This document shows positions 12,466 to 23,600 of a stretch of 64,000 nt of DNA, one piece after another. This stretch comes from Endothia cerciana (lineage: Eukaryota; Ascomycota; Sordariomycetes; Diaporthales; Cryphonectriaceae). The notes under the pieces were generated by a model. The model did not search any database and was not told the DNA's origin. It worked only from the letters and a program-made list of their open reading frames with translations. Location: the NCBI GenBank assembly GCA_026119935.1, contig JALRMH010000066.1, forward strand, positions 1 through 64,000, written 5' to 3'. Position numbers and translations under genes: made by a program. Position 1 is the stretch's first letter. The number at the start of each line of letters is the position of its first letter.

Positions 12466-13211
12466 TCAGATAGCGATCCAGATCAGCATGATAACAACGT
12501 CCAGCCCCTTGGCCTCGCCGTCATACTTGTAGCTCCACATGCCGTCCGTCTCCTCGTTCCAGTACGCGCCTGTAGCGCTGTGCATACCCCGACGGCCCAC
12601 GTGTGGCTTGCCGTCAGTGGCAGTTGCTGTTGCCGTGCTGGCGGGTTCAGAGGTGGTCTCCCCCTCGGTGGATGTGCCAGTCGATGTGCCCTTGGGCTTG
12701 TTCAGCTGGGAAGTCGGCACCAGGTGCTGGACGATGGTGCTGTTGATGGCGAACTTGAAGGCAGGGGCAGAGGCCTTTTCAGGAGTGGACTCGGAGATCA
12801 CGGCGCGGAGGATGTTGTTCTACGGTCACGAGGGCGGATAGTCAGTGTGGGATTGTGCTAGCTAGGCGACTCGGACAAGGGCAATAGAGGGCTCACAATG
12901 ATAGTATTGTTCCACTGAGTTGTCTTGGAGTGGTCATAGTATTCAGCACTGCCCAGAGCACTTTGGCAAGCCTGATAGCACGTCCAGTCAGTTGCCGCTT
13001 ATAGTCTTCGAGAGAGAGAGAGTGTCGTAGAAAGTGGTGAAGTCGTTCGTCGTTCGTCAACGGAGGTGGGAAAGAGGGCATACATCGTTGGCGATCTGCT
13101 TGAGGCGGTTCAGAGCAATGGGCTGTTGATGAAGGTTAGACTTGAATATCCAGCGTGACGATGCCTGGTTGGTCGTTCACAGACCGGCGTGTTTTCCTTC
13201 TTGTCTGCCAT
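12466..13211 (-). CDS. Tctex-1 type dynein light chain
   Basis: Member of the DYNLT/Tctex-1 light-chain family, which dimerises on the dynein intermediate chain and supports retrograde transport along microtubules. Exons: 13211-13185, 13122-13084, 12971-12897, 12819-12466; 164 aa, all phase 0. Support is the ordered match to the family: RLKQIANDACQSALGS helix, then HSKTTQWNNTIINNIL, then AFKFAINSTIV, and the terminal GMHSATGAYWNEETDG and WIAI strands, equivalent to the GLHTAS.xWD..TDG and FGLxI ends of animal Tctex-1. Between the last helix/strand pair (about residues 80-121) is a Thr/Ser-rich insertion absent from animal members. The first exon codes for only nine residues (MADKKENTP); its donor, GTCTGT, is weak, so the exact start is less certain than the rest. 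Divergent from VTC1. Confidence 0.82.
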
Positions 13212-14112
13212 GATTGTGGTTTGTGTTGTTTGCGACGACAGAAAGGGGTAAGGAGGGCTAAATCTGACTTGGGGATCGGGAAGTCAGTCAATAGTCCTCA
13301 GATGCGCGACACAAAGACACCAACAGCTAGAGTTGCAACATACAGATGTCTCGGAAAGGGAGTGATGTTGCTGCTTGTGATGGGTAGTAGCAGGGCTGAA
13401 AGGTAGGACTCTGGAGTCTCTTCTGTGGCCAAGCAACCGTCATGAGGCAGTGGAATCTCTGTTGACGTGACGGTCGGTGTAAGGTTGCAATAAAAGTTGA
13501 GCTCCACTTGTTTTTGTTTAGATCTCCCCGAGGCCCAAGCAGATGAATACAGTGCCAATGCGCGTCGCTGGTCCAAGCCAGAAACAGCTTGGTACCTGCC
13601 CCTCCTGCAAGCACTAGAAACACCCCCCACCGTGTACGCAGGTCTGGGAGACGGGAAAGGCCCTGCATAGTATCCTTGATAAGAGCGATAAGACCCATTG
13701 CACAAATCAAACATGCCAATCGACCCACGTGCATCTGCTGGCAAGCAAGGGATCCCCCTGTTCAAAGCTCCAATTCAGCGTCACCAGCTTGTGAGCGCGG
13801 TTTCATTTTCCATTTTCCAACATCAACTTGCAAAATCCGGCCATCTCACAGGCAAAATCACTCAAAGGGGCTCTTAGCTCTAGCTCTTCTTCTTCTTCTT
13901 CTTCTTCTTCTTCTTCTTCCAAGCCGCTCTTTTACCAAACATATACCGATTGGACATCAACTACAGCATCAATTGCGTCCCGTACTTGTAGCATCTCGAT
14001 CCCATAGTCTTCCACCTCGCTGTCGACAGCAACCACCGCAGCGCTATACGACTTCTATCCCACCTCCGGTCTTCCCCTTCTTCTGTACTATACACATCGT
14101 CAACTCGTCAAC
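13212..14112. promoter_or_regulatory. Shared divergent promoter region (dynein light chain / VTC1)
   Basis: About 0.9 kb between the two divergent start codons. The VTC1-proximal side is strongly pyrimidine-rich on the + strand with a CTT microsatellite (13885-13919) and CAACATC near the ATG, as in many fungal leaders. No specific operator was identified. Confidence 0.5.
13885..13919. repeat. (CTT)n microsatellite in VTC1 leader
   Basis: About eleven tandem TTC/CTT units, roughly 200 bases before the VTC1 start codon. Confidence 0.9.
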
Positions 14113-14577
14113 ATGTCGAGCCAGCCTCTACTCCAGACCGCGCCAGGTATGCTCGCCAATGCTCGAAACCTTTCCATACCCTCCAGTTACTGACTGATTC
14201 GACCCTCTCCAGGCAAGCGCATCGCCCTCCCCACCCGTGTCGAACCCAAAGTCTACTTTGCCAACGAGCGCACATTTCTGTCATGGTTGAACCTCGCCGT
14301 CATTGTCGGCGCCCTGGCCGTCGGCATGCTCAACTTCGGCGACAAGGCCGCCAAAATCTCCGCCTTCTTCTTCACTGGCGTCGCCGTGGCCACGCTTATA
14401 TATGCACTCAGGACGTATCATTGGCGTGCGAAATGCATACGCACTAGGGGCCAGGCCGGGTTCGACGACAGGTTTGGGCCTACGGTGCTGGCAGTTTTGT
14501 TGCTGGTGGCCGTATGTGCCAACTTCGGGCTGAGGATCGCGGAATCCTCCAAGAACAGCAGGGGCAAGCAGCCATGA
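14113..14577 (+). CDS. vtc1: VTC1, vacuolar transporter chaperone subunit 1
   Basis: Small membrane subunit of the vacuolar transporter chaperone complex, which makes polyphosphate and moves it into the vacuole. Exons 14113-14146 and 14213-14577; 132 aa, close to the yeast length of 129. The N-terminus MSSQPLLQTAPGKRIALPTR and the conserved VEPKVYFANERTFLSWLN block just before the first membrane helix are diagnostic. Three hydrophobic helices follow (about residues 37-55, 63-83 and 104-124), with TYHWRA between helices 2 and 3. It lacks SPX and polymerase domains, as expected of Vtc1; those belong to Vtc2-Vtc4 encoded elsewhere. The first exon is only 34 nt and splits a glycine codon. Confidence 0.95.
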
Positions 14578-15981
14578 GGCTCGGTGATGGCACAAGGACT
14601 AGGAGGCCGCCACTCCAACTAGGGACATCATCACACGGAGTCACGCGTTATTTGAGACGAGGAGAGGACATCGGTCATTTCGACACAGCGACAGTAGGCC
14701 TTGATATCCTCTAAATATATGACGACGTCGAGACCATTGACAATCGTCCCTGACAGCGTCAAGATTATCACAAACGGGGTCGACTCGAGGCAATGCAGCG
14801 GATGATGTTGTGGACTGGTCGTCATCTCCATACGAGCATTTGCAACGGCCTGCTTCTATTAGTACACGGCACAGTCATAGGGGCGAATCAAGTACAAGAT
14901 CACCAAATCGTGGCTACCATGAGCAGCGATACCCATCTCTCTAGGCTGCCTGTTACCGCCTGTCATTTTCATTTACCTGTCATTCTTTCGATCCGCAGAG
15001 GTGACAATGATTTACAGTACCATGCTCGCTCTATGCAACAACAACACCGACATAGGAGATTATAGTTTGGGTAACCTCGGAAGGAGGTGAAAGAGATGCG
15101 GTGAAGCAGCTTGAAGGTAGACATAAGAAGCCATACGGATGCGACCATCCTAGGAAAGTAGTGCGGGATTAGGCCTCAGAGGAAGGCAGGGGCAGACAAA
15201 AGAGGACGATGCGATGATGACGGGATCCTGTCAGCAAGAGAGGAAGTCGTCCTTGATAAGAGACCGTTGAGAGCTGTCGCAAAGGAGGGTTACAAGCGTC
15301 ATAGGGGCAGTTACATCCGGTGTACGTGACAGATTAAGTATAGTGACGGGAGCATGTCTGGAAGACGCTCAAAGTGCGCATGCCAACCTTTGAAGCGGTG
15401 CGGTCGACAGCCAGACGCTGCATTCGGTAAAATCTCTGCACATTTATGTGTTGACTTGCTGCCAATGCGGTTCTACATAAGAGCACCTTGCACCCACCTT
15501 CTCAGCGATGGTCCACTCTACTGGGGGCAGTGCTTGTAGGGCCTCAGGTCGAACCGAGTGGCATAGTGATGAGAATCATCCTATTCCCCACCCCACCCCC
15601 CCCCCCCCAAAAAAAAGAACCCTCCCTTCTGTTTTCTTCTTCCCTTCCTCGCAGATTTGCGAAGGTTGAAAACCGCAAGTGCGTGAGCTCACACCCCGGG
15701 TCGACCACCCGACTCTTGCGATCACCAGATGCGAAAAGCCATGAGCATCTGGTGGTCCAGCCTTTTCTGGGACAGCAGTAGGCTCAAAATCCTCATCGCG
15801 CATGCGATCAGCAACTTCTGACAGCGTTGTGTAACATAAAAAGGGGGTATATGGTTTCTACATGGGGTAATATCTTTCCTGCCCACAAACTCCATGCTAT
15901 ATCTACCAAGAACATGACATACTAAGCATTATGTACGGCAGAACCTCTGCACATTTTTCCTGCCTCCGGTAGAGCATTCTC
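14578..15981. other. Convergent intergenic region
   Basis: The 3' space between VTC1 (+) and the cell-surface protein gene (-). It includes a C run followed by an A run at about 15594-15617. I see no coding feature. Confidence 0.55.
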
Positions 15982-17182
15982 CTATCTGGAATTCTCTCTC
16001 GCAGCCGCCAACTCTGCATAATACGTGCTGTCGTTGTGCCCCAGCTCCGCGAACTGCGTCGAATTGGGATGTAGCTCGGCGTACGGTCTGTTCGTGTCTT
16101 TACTCAGCTCAATTGCGCTGTTGACGTCCACCCCCCCGTACTTGGCCAGCGGTATCGCAGTGCCGTTGACACCATGACCGGAACCTGGCGGCCCACCGTA
16201 CGCTCCAGTCTGCTGGTTGTAGTAGCCACCCCCACCCCCAGCCCCGCCGGCAGCCGTCGACGGCGGTTGTGGAGAGAAGGACCCGTCGCCCGCAAGCTCC
16301 TTGGGCCGGTTCCTCGCAGCCGCCGCCTTTACCCCGCGCCGGTACACGAACAGGAGCAGCGCGGCGAGGAGGGCGAGGCCGGCGATGCCCACGCCCACGC
16401 CGATACCGATCGCAGCGCCGGTACTGAGACCAGATGAGGCTTGGGACGTTGCGGCCGCCGCCACGGCGCCGGTCTTGGACGACGCTGATGGCGAGGTGGT
16501 GGCCGCGACGGCGGAGGCTGCCGTGTCCGTGCCTGATGTTGAGCCGGCGGTCGAGGCGGTGTTCGAGGCTGTCTTTACCACGTCGGCTTTTGCGGATGTT
16601 GAGGATGTTGCTGTTGATGTGGTCTCTGAGGACGCCGTCGTTGTCGATGTTGTTGATGTTGTGGATGCAACAGAGCTCGTCTGCCCGACCTGTTAGTAAA
16701 AGATAGGGTGATCTTATAGAACCTCATCAAGAAGGGAGTAGGCTCACGAGTGTCAGGATGTTCGAATCGGCCTGTTCGTCGTCTGACTCTACGATGAAGA
16801 CGAAGTGGCCCTCGTCCCAGACTCCGGTATTGAACGAGTATGAGTACGGACTCGTTGCACTACCTGTTCAGCGCACGGATGTCCGATCAGCAACCCGATA
16901 TCTCTCCATCTCGAGGTCTTGACAGTCTAGGGCTTATATCTTACTAGCCACTGTGACAGCGGCGCCATCTCCTGTGGACTCCTGCTGTTGCACGAGGACC
17001 TTGTACGTCGAGGCATCTCCGCCTGTCCATTCGACCCAGAACTGCTGGTCGTACGCCACCTCGCCCGTAACATTCGTCGTGACTGCCAATGAGGCATGGC
17101 ACACTGGAGCAATGAGGAAGAGCGACGTGAGCGAGAACACGGAAACAGGAGGGGACAGTCGAGGCACGTGGGACCGGCGCAT
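15982..17182 (-). CDS. Secreted-domain, single-pass membrane protein (Kre9/Knh1-like N-terminus)
   Basis: Exons 17182-16945, 16863-16748, 16689-15982; 353 aa. Residues 1-30 form a signal peptide (basic start, then SLFLIAPVCHA). Residues ~31-118 form a compact beta-rich domain (EVAYDQQFWVEWTGGDASTYKV...; YSYSFNTGVWDEGHFVFIV) that resembles the Ig-like N-terminal domain of Kre9/Knh1-type fungal surface proteins. A long Ser/Thr/Ala-rich stalk (~119-209) should be heavily O-mannosylated. One transmembrane helix at about 210-234 (AAIGIGVGVGIAGLALLAAL) ends in YRRG, followed by a ~119-residue Gly/Tyr/Asn-rich cytoplasmic tail. The layout resembles wall-stress sensors such as Mid2/Wsc, but there is no WSC domain. 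A sensor role is inference. Confidence 0.75.
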
Positions 17183-19763
17183 CTTGAAACACAGGGCAAG
17201 GGGTGCAGAGAAGGGGAAAAGACACCCTTTGCGGCAGGTTCGCGACGGCGATCACAAAATATCACCAACAGTTTGTCCCCGGTGAAGAAGACATGCAGCA
17301 ACAGTTTTGCCCCTTTGCGTGCTACGGAGAAGGTAGAAAGGGCACGTCTGGGAGGGGGGACTCCCAGGAGCAAGGAAAGCCTTCTGCCAGCCGCACGCGA
17401 GCCCCTGCCTCTGCAGGTATGGCACGGTCTGATCCTATGGGAGGCTCTTTCACTTGGCGAGGCAGGCAGCTGTCGGGCGCTCATTCACGATTGCGGCGAT
17501 CTCTGGCGGAACGGCACTCGAAGGATTCAAGCCATGTGGGCTTATCATCTGAATGGGTAGCACTGCCGATGGGGGGGATGGCCGCGCCCCTAAGGCCCTG
17601 AGTGGGTAGAGCTGAACACAAGCGAGAACGCCTCAATCCCACTTGCGTCGCCATGCCATGATTTGGATCATCGAGAGGCTGGAAGGGGCCCTCCTCCGAA
17701 AAAAAAATATAAAAAGAAAATTCGTCTTCTCAGACGTTGACGCCATGTATCGCGAGAGTTATAAGATGGTATCAACATCCATGAGGGGTTAGAGCGATGC
17801 GTCGATTGTCGGATCGAGTCCATCATGATAAAGATCCGCTTTGGTGGTTCTCGATTGAGATTGCGAGCGTCGCTTAACAGATCAACCACTTGAAGGATCG
17901 ATCCTCGCAGGCCAATCGCAGAACCTGGGACAGCATGTCAGCACGGAAATTGAGAAGGGGGCCATACATACAGGACAGCTACGCGCATATCGAGATCTCA
18001 TTGGGCGCCCGGGCATTAAAATCAAATGCAAAGCAAAGAAGGGGCTTACCCAAAGATATCCGAAAAGCCCTCCAAGGCGCTACTGCACTCGGCATGTCGA
18101 TTCCGTGGATTAATGATCAGGTTTCTTGTTTATATTGCGAGCAGTCACTAAGTAGTGACAGCCCCCGGCCTCAAGAGCACGGAGCACCCGATGAGCTCTC
18201 CACATACATACAAGCATAGGCCTTTTTGTACATTGTGGGGCGCTCTCGGTTGGATGCGGGCTGATCAGACGCGCGGTTAACATGCACGAGCGGGTGCACA
18301 GCAGGACCAACACGACGACATCTCGTCAGGCAGAGCTTCAAAGAGCCTTGCATGTTTGAGTGAAGGACTGCTTACCACGAAAAGAACTCACCATTAAATG
18401 GGCTTGTTTGATGCTGTTGTCATATTGCTATACATCTATTCTGTGAGGATGACCTGTGGTGAGGTTGGAGGGATGGCCCCCTCCATGGGGGAAGAGGGTG
18501 GGGGAAGGGGGACAAAACCATCTTCAGATACTAACCCCGCCCCCATGCCCGAGGATGAGAAATAACCTAATCAGAAGGCCAGAAAGGGCCCAGATGGAGA
18601 GATGTCTCCGGCAATATCTGCAGTGAGATTTGTATGGTATCGAAGTTGTAATAATCTACGCTTGTTGTACCCTTAAATGCGTGGTATAATGGACCACAGT
18701 CTAGCAATACTTGTACAAATTACATCAAAATTCACACTTTCTACTCCATAAACACCCCACCAGTTTCGTTCACAGGAGTTTGGTAATTATGTCTCAAGTA
18801 CAGCTTCAACGGATTCTGAATGAGCGCTGTAGCTTCACTGTCGGGCTCTCCTTCCTCCGTACATGTAAGCAGTATAATAATGAAGACAGTATTGAGTTCA
18901 TTAGCAAATTCAACAGACTGATATGACGGCTAACTGTACTAAACTTAAGGTATGAGCTGAATGTTACTATAAGGAAGATTGCGAATCTTTAATCATTGCC
19001 AAGACTGCAAATGTGATTATAGGGTATTTACGTCCCCTCCTTTCCTTTGTTAATAAGAGAAAAAGGTAGAAGATGAGAAAGGGAGAAACACGACATCAGC
19101 TGCCTGGATATGGCAAGTTTGGGCGTGGTCTGTATGACTCTTCTCGCCAGGATGATTTACGTTTTCATTTATCTTGAAAACAGACGAGACTTCATCCCAG
19201 GCAATCCAGCCCTCACAGCCAGAGCCTTCCAATGTCCGAATCACTGTACGTACGGATGAGCACAATGACTTCCTGAATATTCTTGACACTGCAGCTACTC
19301 AGCGAAGCAGGCTCAACGTAATTTTTTGGAGCGGGAAAGTCTCAGGGCCTGCCTAGACACTTTCCTTCAAGCCAGTGCCAGTTGTGGACGATGGTCTCAA
19401 AGGATCGCCCAACCTCGAACCCACATTATCTAGATATGCTCCAAGAAAAACCCTTAGTCCAAATCTTGCCTCACTGAGGCTAGGGCTAACTGAGTTAAGA
19501 CAGTGGGAGATCCTCTCCGACCATGGGTCCATGTGGGATAAAGTCCCTGTCTCACACTCGGACATGAAAGGATCGCCCACCAACCTGAATCTCTAGATTC
19601 GTTGTAAATTAATCTGCTGCCATGACTGCGGCGGCAATGAATTTGGTGACTACCAACCAGTATAGTCGAGCCACTCAACTGGGTATCAAAACGAGATGCC
19701 TTGCTCTCCCCCCTGCCATGCTATGTTCATTGATCTCATGACATAGGCGATAACTCTCCCAGC
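17183..19763. other. Intergenic, 2.6 kb, partly AT-rich
   Basis: Left end: promoter of the cell-surface protein gene. The middle (about 18400-19350) is visibly more AT-rich than the flanks and contains the degenerate fragment annotated separately at 18783-19060. No intact gene is supported. Confidence 0.5.
18783..19060 (+). pseudogene. Degenerate gag-like fragment (possible retroelement relic)
   Basis: One frame reads SFLRTCKQYNNEDSIEFISKFNRLI up to a TGA at 18924, and then continues in the same frame past TGA, TAA, TGA and TAG codons with protein-like text (RLTVLNLRYELNV, SLPRLQM). The pattern of an aromatic-Leu-Gln-Tyr start followed by S-x-x-E-F-I-x-x-F-x-x-L is typical of Ty3/gypsy-type gag capsid helices. 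The stops would fit C-to-T decay such as repeat-induced point mutation in AT-rich DNA. No LTRs or pol remnants were recognised, so the assignment is tentative. Confidence 0.35.
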
Positions 19764-20627
19764 TCATGCCTTCCGGCGGCTGCCAATCTCGTCGGCATTC
19801 GTCTGCAGTGTCATGAAGGGCTTTGACTGAAGCTCAGGAATCGGTACCTGTGACAAGAAGATGCTCATGTAGGCAACCCTGGACTCCGTCGGGGGCTTGT
19901 CGCGGATAGCCACCTCGAGGGCCGTCTGTACGGGTTCGAAGGCCTCTTCCTCCTCACCGTCCCCGCCATCATCTCCCCCAACGCCGTCCATAGCCGTATC
20001 CTCAATGACCGTCTGGCTGGCGCCCCGTGCACCCCCACGGGAGCTAGGACCGCCACTGCCGCGCGCGTTCGGCTCGCCCGCGACCTCGTACACCCGGTTG
20101 TACTGGTACCACGCCACGCCGGCCTCACCCATCCGCCTCTTCGCGAGCTCCATGATCGTGACCATCTTCCCCGCATCGCCCGCGCGCGCGTGCAGCATCA
20201 TGACACCCGGCCTGCCCCCGGGGCTGAACAGGTCGACGTGGCCCAGGTGCGCCAGCACGGACGTGGCCTTCTTGTTGATCTTGCTCGACGAGATGACCGA
20301 GGTCGTGAGGATGTTGTACCTGGCCCCCAGCTCGGAGAGCAGCTCCTCGTGGGGCTGCATGGGCAGGGCGCGCGGGATGGAGGAGGTGGAGGGGCCGACG
20401 CGCCGCTGCTTACGGGAGTGGCGGTTGTTTGGGCTCGCGTTCGAGGAGGCGTCTCTGGTCAGGTCGATGCCTCGGTGGTCTGCCGCGGTGGACGATGTGG
20501 GGACTGTGGTGGTGTTGTCGTCTCCGATGCCGTCGTCGCGGCGGCGTTTGCCCGCGCGGGAGGAGCCAGAGGAGCTCGAGGGCCGGGGCGGCGCCCGGCT
20601 GGAGGAGACGGCTGTCGAGCCAGGCAT
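19764..20627 (-). CDS. Alba-domain RNA-binding protein (RNase P/MRP Rpp25/Pop6-like)
   Basis: Single exon; 287 aa from the ATG at 20627. The frame also has an ATG at 20738, but the extra 37 residues look like leader DNA (LLALSILCACSS would make a spurious signal peptide), so the inner start MPGSTAVSSSR is preferred. Residues 1-95 are Ser/Arg/Pro-rich with a KRRR basic cluster. The Alba fold covers about 103-190: SSSKINKKATSVLAHLG, a Gly-rich loop, then VMMLHARAGDAGKMVTIMELAKRRM and YQYNRVYEV. An acidic segment (GGDDGGDGEEEE) and a short C-terminal strand region follow. In eukaryotes, Alba proteins of this type are subunits of RNase P and RNase MRP; binding of those RNAs here is inference from family. 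Confidence 0.78.
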   Translation of the reverse strand: MPGSTAVSSSRAPPRPSSSSGSSRAGKRRRDDGIGDDNTTTVPTSSTAADHRGIDLTRDASSNASPNNRHSRKQRRVGPSTSSIPRALPMQPHEELLSELGARYNILTTSVISSSKINKKATSVLAHLGHVDLFSPGGRPGVMMLHARAGDAGKMVTIMELAKRRMGEAGVAWYQYNRVYEVAGEPNARGSGGPSSRGGARGASQTVIEDTAMDGVGGDDGGDGEEEEAFEPVQTALEVAIRDKPPTESRVAYMSIFLSQVPIPELQSKPFMTLQTNADEIGSRRKA

Positions 20628-23600
20628 GTTGGTCCGCAACGTCGAGACCGACGAGCAGGCGCACAAGATGGAGAGTGCGAGAAGGATTGTGGCTGGTCGG
20701 TCCCGCAACGAGGCGTTTGTACAGGGCAATGGTAGCAACTTGGCAGAGGCGAGGTGCTTCTGACGTCCCTAAGATTTTGGGATTTCTACATATGGTGCTT
20801 ATCGATAAGCCAGGAGGCTGTGAGGTTTCGACCATAGCACCCCCTGTAGCCTGCCTAAAGAAGGCAGTCCCATCCGCTCGTCCCTTGCTCTGTGGTGGGA
20901 GCGGTTGATGACTATAATGATCAAAGAGAGGCTACAATAATCCAAATATCAGGTCAAGCGCCTGTACAGTGTCTGTTTGGGAGCTCGGTTTTGTTCATCA
21001 GGGGGCCTTAGTCGATCACATGTCAGTAGGCTTGAACGCTATTAGTGTCGCCACGGTCCAAATCTCCGCGTCACAGAGGGAAACGTAGTTAGTTACATCA
21101 GCGTAAATCTACAAGTCAGGTAGGGCTGTGCACTCTAAATCCAAACGAGCCGCAGGGTGATGAGCAAAGGAGATGTTCGAGAAGCCCGAGACGGCACAAA
21201 GGCATAGTAGCATCTGGCCCGGAGGGGGTCCTGGAGTCTCTTGCGGTAAGGTAAGCCAGAGGATGTTCGGCTTTCTTCGACTTCAGTGTTGACTAAGGTT
21301 GACAGCTTGGGTTCTCTTTATTAGATGCGACTTCGACGCTTGTATAGTAATTACTGTCACACCGGGCAATTTTTCTTCCAGGGGTGTACTCCCCTTACCC
21401 CTGAGCCCTGTCCCGCCAGCAGGCATGCAACGCATGGAAGCTGCTGCAGCCCAGTTCTGGATTTGAGTGGCGGCAGATTATGAGATCGCAAAAACACCAA
21501 GACAGTAATCGCAGGGTTATCTCGAGGGATTTGAAGAGCGCCCGACACCATCATCGTGTAGTACCTTGTATGTTTCTCCCGGTATCCCATCTTTCGAAGC
21601 CATCAACTCGGGCGGGGGAGCGGCAGGGCGTATCTGCCCTCGTCAACCTGCTACTGCCGGGAAGCCTGATGTTTCGTACTTCAGGGATGGCGGCCGGCTG
21701 CGACACATTGCGCGGTAGCAAACGATAGCGGGAGACTTGGCCTAAGTGCAGATTGTTATTGTCCGCGGCGGCCGCGGCTCGTCTCGATATATGTACCATC
21801 CTATCTATCTGATGGACCCCCCGAAACCTCCACCGAGGCCGGACGCGAAGCCCCCCCCCGTCTCGTCGGGCAACTTCCTCGTTGAAAAGGCCACTTTCGT
21901 ACATGCATCTGCAGAGTGTGTGACCTGGATGCAGATGTGCGTATTTATCTGGGTATGATTTGTTGGTGTGGAAGATGGGCGGAAGGATGCAAGTGCGTGT
22001 GTGCTAGTCCTCCTGCCAGCCTATTCTTAGCACGCAGTAAGATTTGCATGTGTGAGCCGTACCGGTACTTCCTTCGCACAGCGGGATCACTAACTGACGC
22101 CAGTACGCCCGTGTGGTGTTGTGGTGTCTGGGTGCCGAGGCGCCGTGGTGGATGGCTGATAGGTCCAGCCTGCCTGCGTCGGCGATCAGCAGGATTACAG
22201 CAATGACATGGGGCAACGGGGGAGAGTCACCACGATATACTGCCCCCGACCTTCCAAGAAGAACCGGAAAATGAGTGGCTGCACCTCGATATCCTGACGT
22301 TTTAGCTTTGGGTCCAGAGCGCTGCCGCGACTCATGGGACAGCAGGACAGGACCAGCCTTGGGTTCTTGTGTCCTCGTAATATCGAGCTTGGGGCTAGGC
22401 GATGGCGCTCCGTACGAGGCACTGTGCTAGATACTCCGCCTCGCTAGAGCAAGAACCGGCTTGGAACACACAGTCACACGTCCGACCCCAACACGGCTGC
22501 ACGGAAGCAACCCCCATCCTCAGCCGAGCTTGGTGCAGCCAATCTCGGATCTGATGGGTCCATCGTGCCCAGGGTTGGTCCCCCATGCCAGTCCACTTTC
22601 CTCCAGGTCGGTGTCGCACGCGCAGCCAAGCCAGCCCACCAGCACCCAACAGGTGTCAGGCCGTCCAGGCTCGGCTCATCCCCTATTCCAGGCATTCCCC
22701 AGGCGACCCCCCCCCCTTCCCAGACGTGCCATCATTCTCCAACATTCTCAATTTCAGAGTCTCACATCATTCCCTCCACCCACCATTCCTGGCCGTTCTC
22801 CCAGTCGATGCCCTTTTGTGCTCGTTCCTTCTGAGCACTTTCGCGGCGATTCCAGCCCAGAAACCGTCTCCGTTTCAAACCAACCTTAGAGGCACCAGAA
22901 TTAATTAACCAGAGGTCCTTTTCTTTCCTCTACAACCATCCTGTCTTGTTTCTTCTGTTTGTCCCCCGACGAACAGCCAGACAAAAGGAGGGTGCGGTAA
23001 CAGCACACACGTCAGGTCAGTCAGTCAGTCAGTCAGTCGGTCGGTCCAAGTCGACATTCACGGTTCCAGCAGCGATCCGAGCGACCGAGGGTGGTCCAGC
23101 GCGTACGGTGTGGGGACCGTCTTGCTGGTTGGCCTCGTGTCCGTTCTGAGGTCTCCCTTTTCCCTCCCTTCCACCCCCTTTTCCTGGCCTGGTCGGTGAG
23201 ATGCACTGCGTGTCCGTATACTAACCTCATTCTCGGAAGACCTCGTCGACCTCATTCTCCCTCCCCTACCACATCCATCCACCTCTCTCCCTCTCTCCTC
23301 CCATCCCTCGAAACCCAAGCAGCGGCGGCTCCTCTGGTTTTTCGCGACAGAGCCGTGTCTCGAGTGCAGGACGTCCGTCCTTTGACTTTTCGGTAAGCTG
23401 ATGATCCGACATTCACCTTGTCTGGCCGGCCCAATCATTTCCGCATCTGCCGTCGCCGTGTTCCTTTTGGTTCGTCTTTTCATTTTTTCAAGGCTCGGTA
23501 CTTGCGACCATTGCAGCGCGGTGCGGCGTGGTGATGTGATTGTGGCCACCTTCCCGCCCGTCCCATTCACCACACCATTCCCGCCCATGTCATTCACCCT

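Noticed and set aside
19380..19420. T-loop-like GGGTTCGAGG on the minus strand
   Set aside because: No matching acceptor, D or anticodon stems could be formed, so it is not a tRNA.
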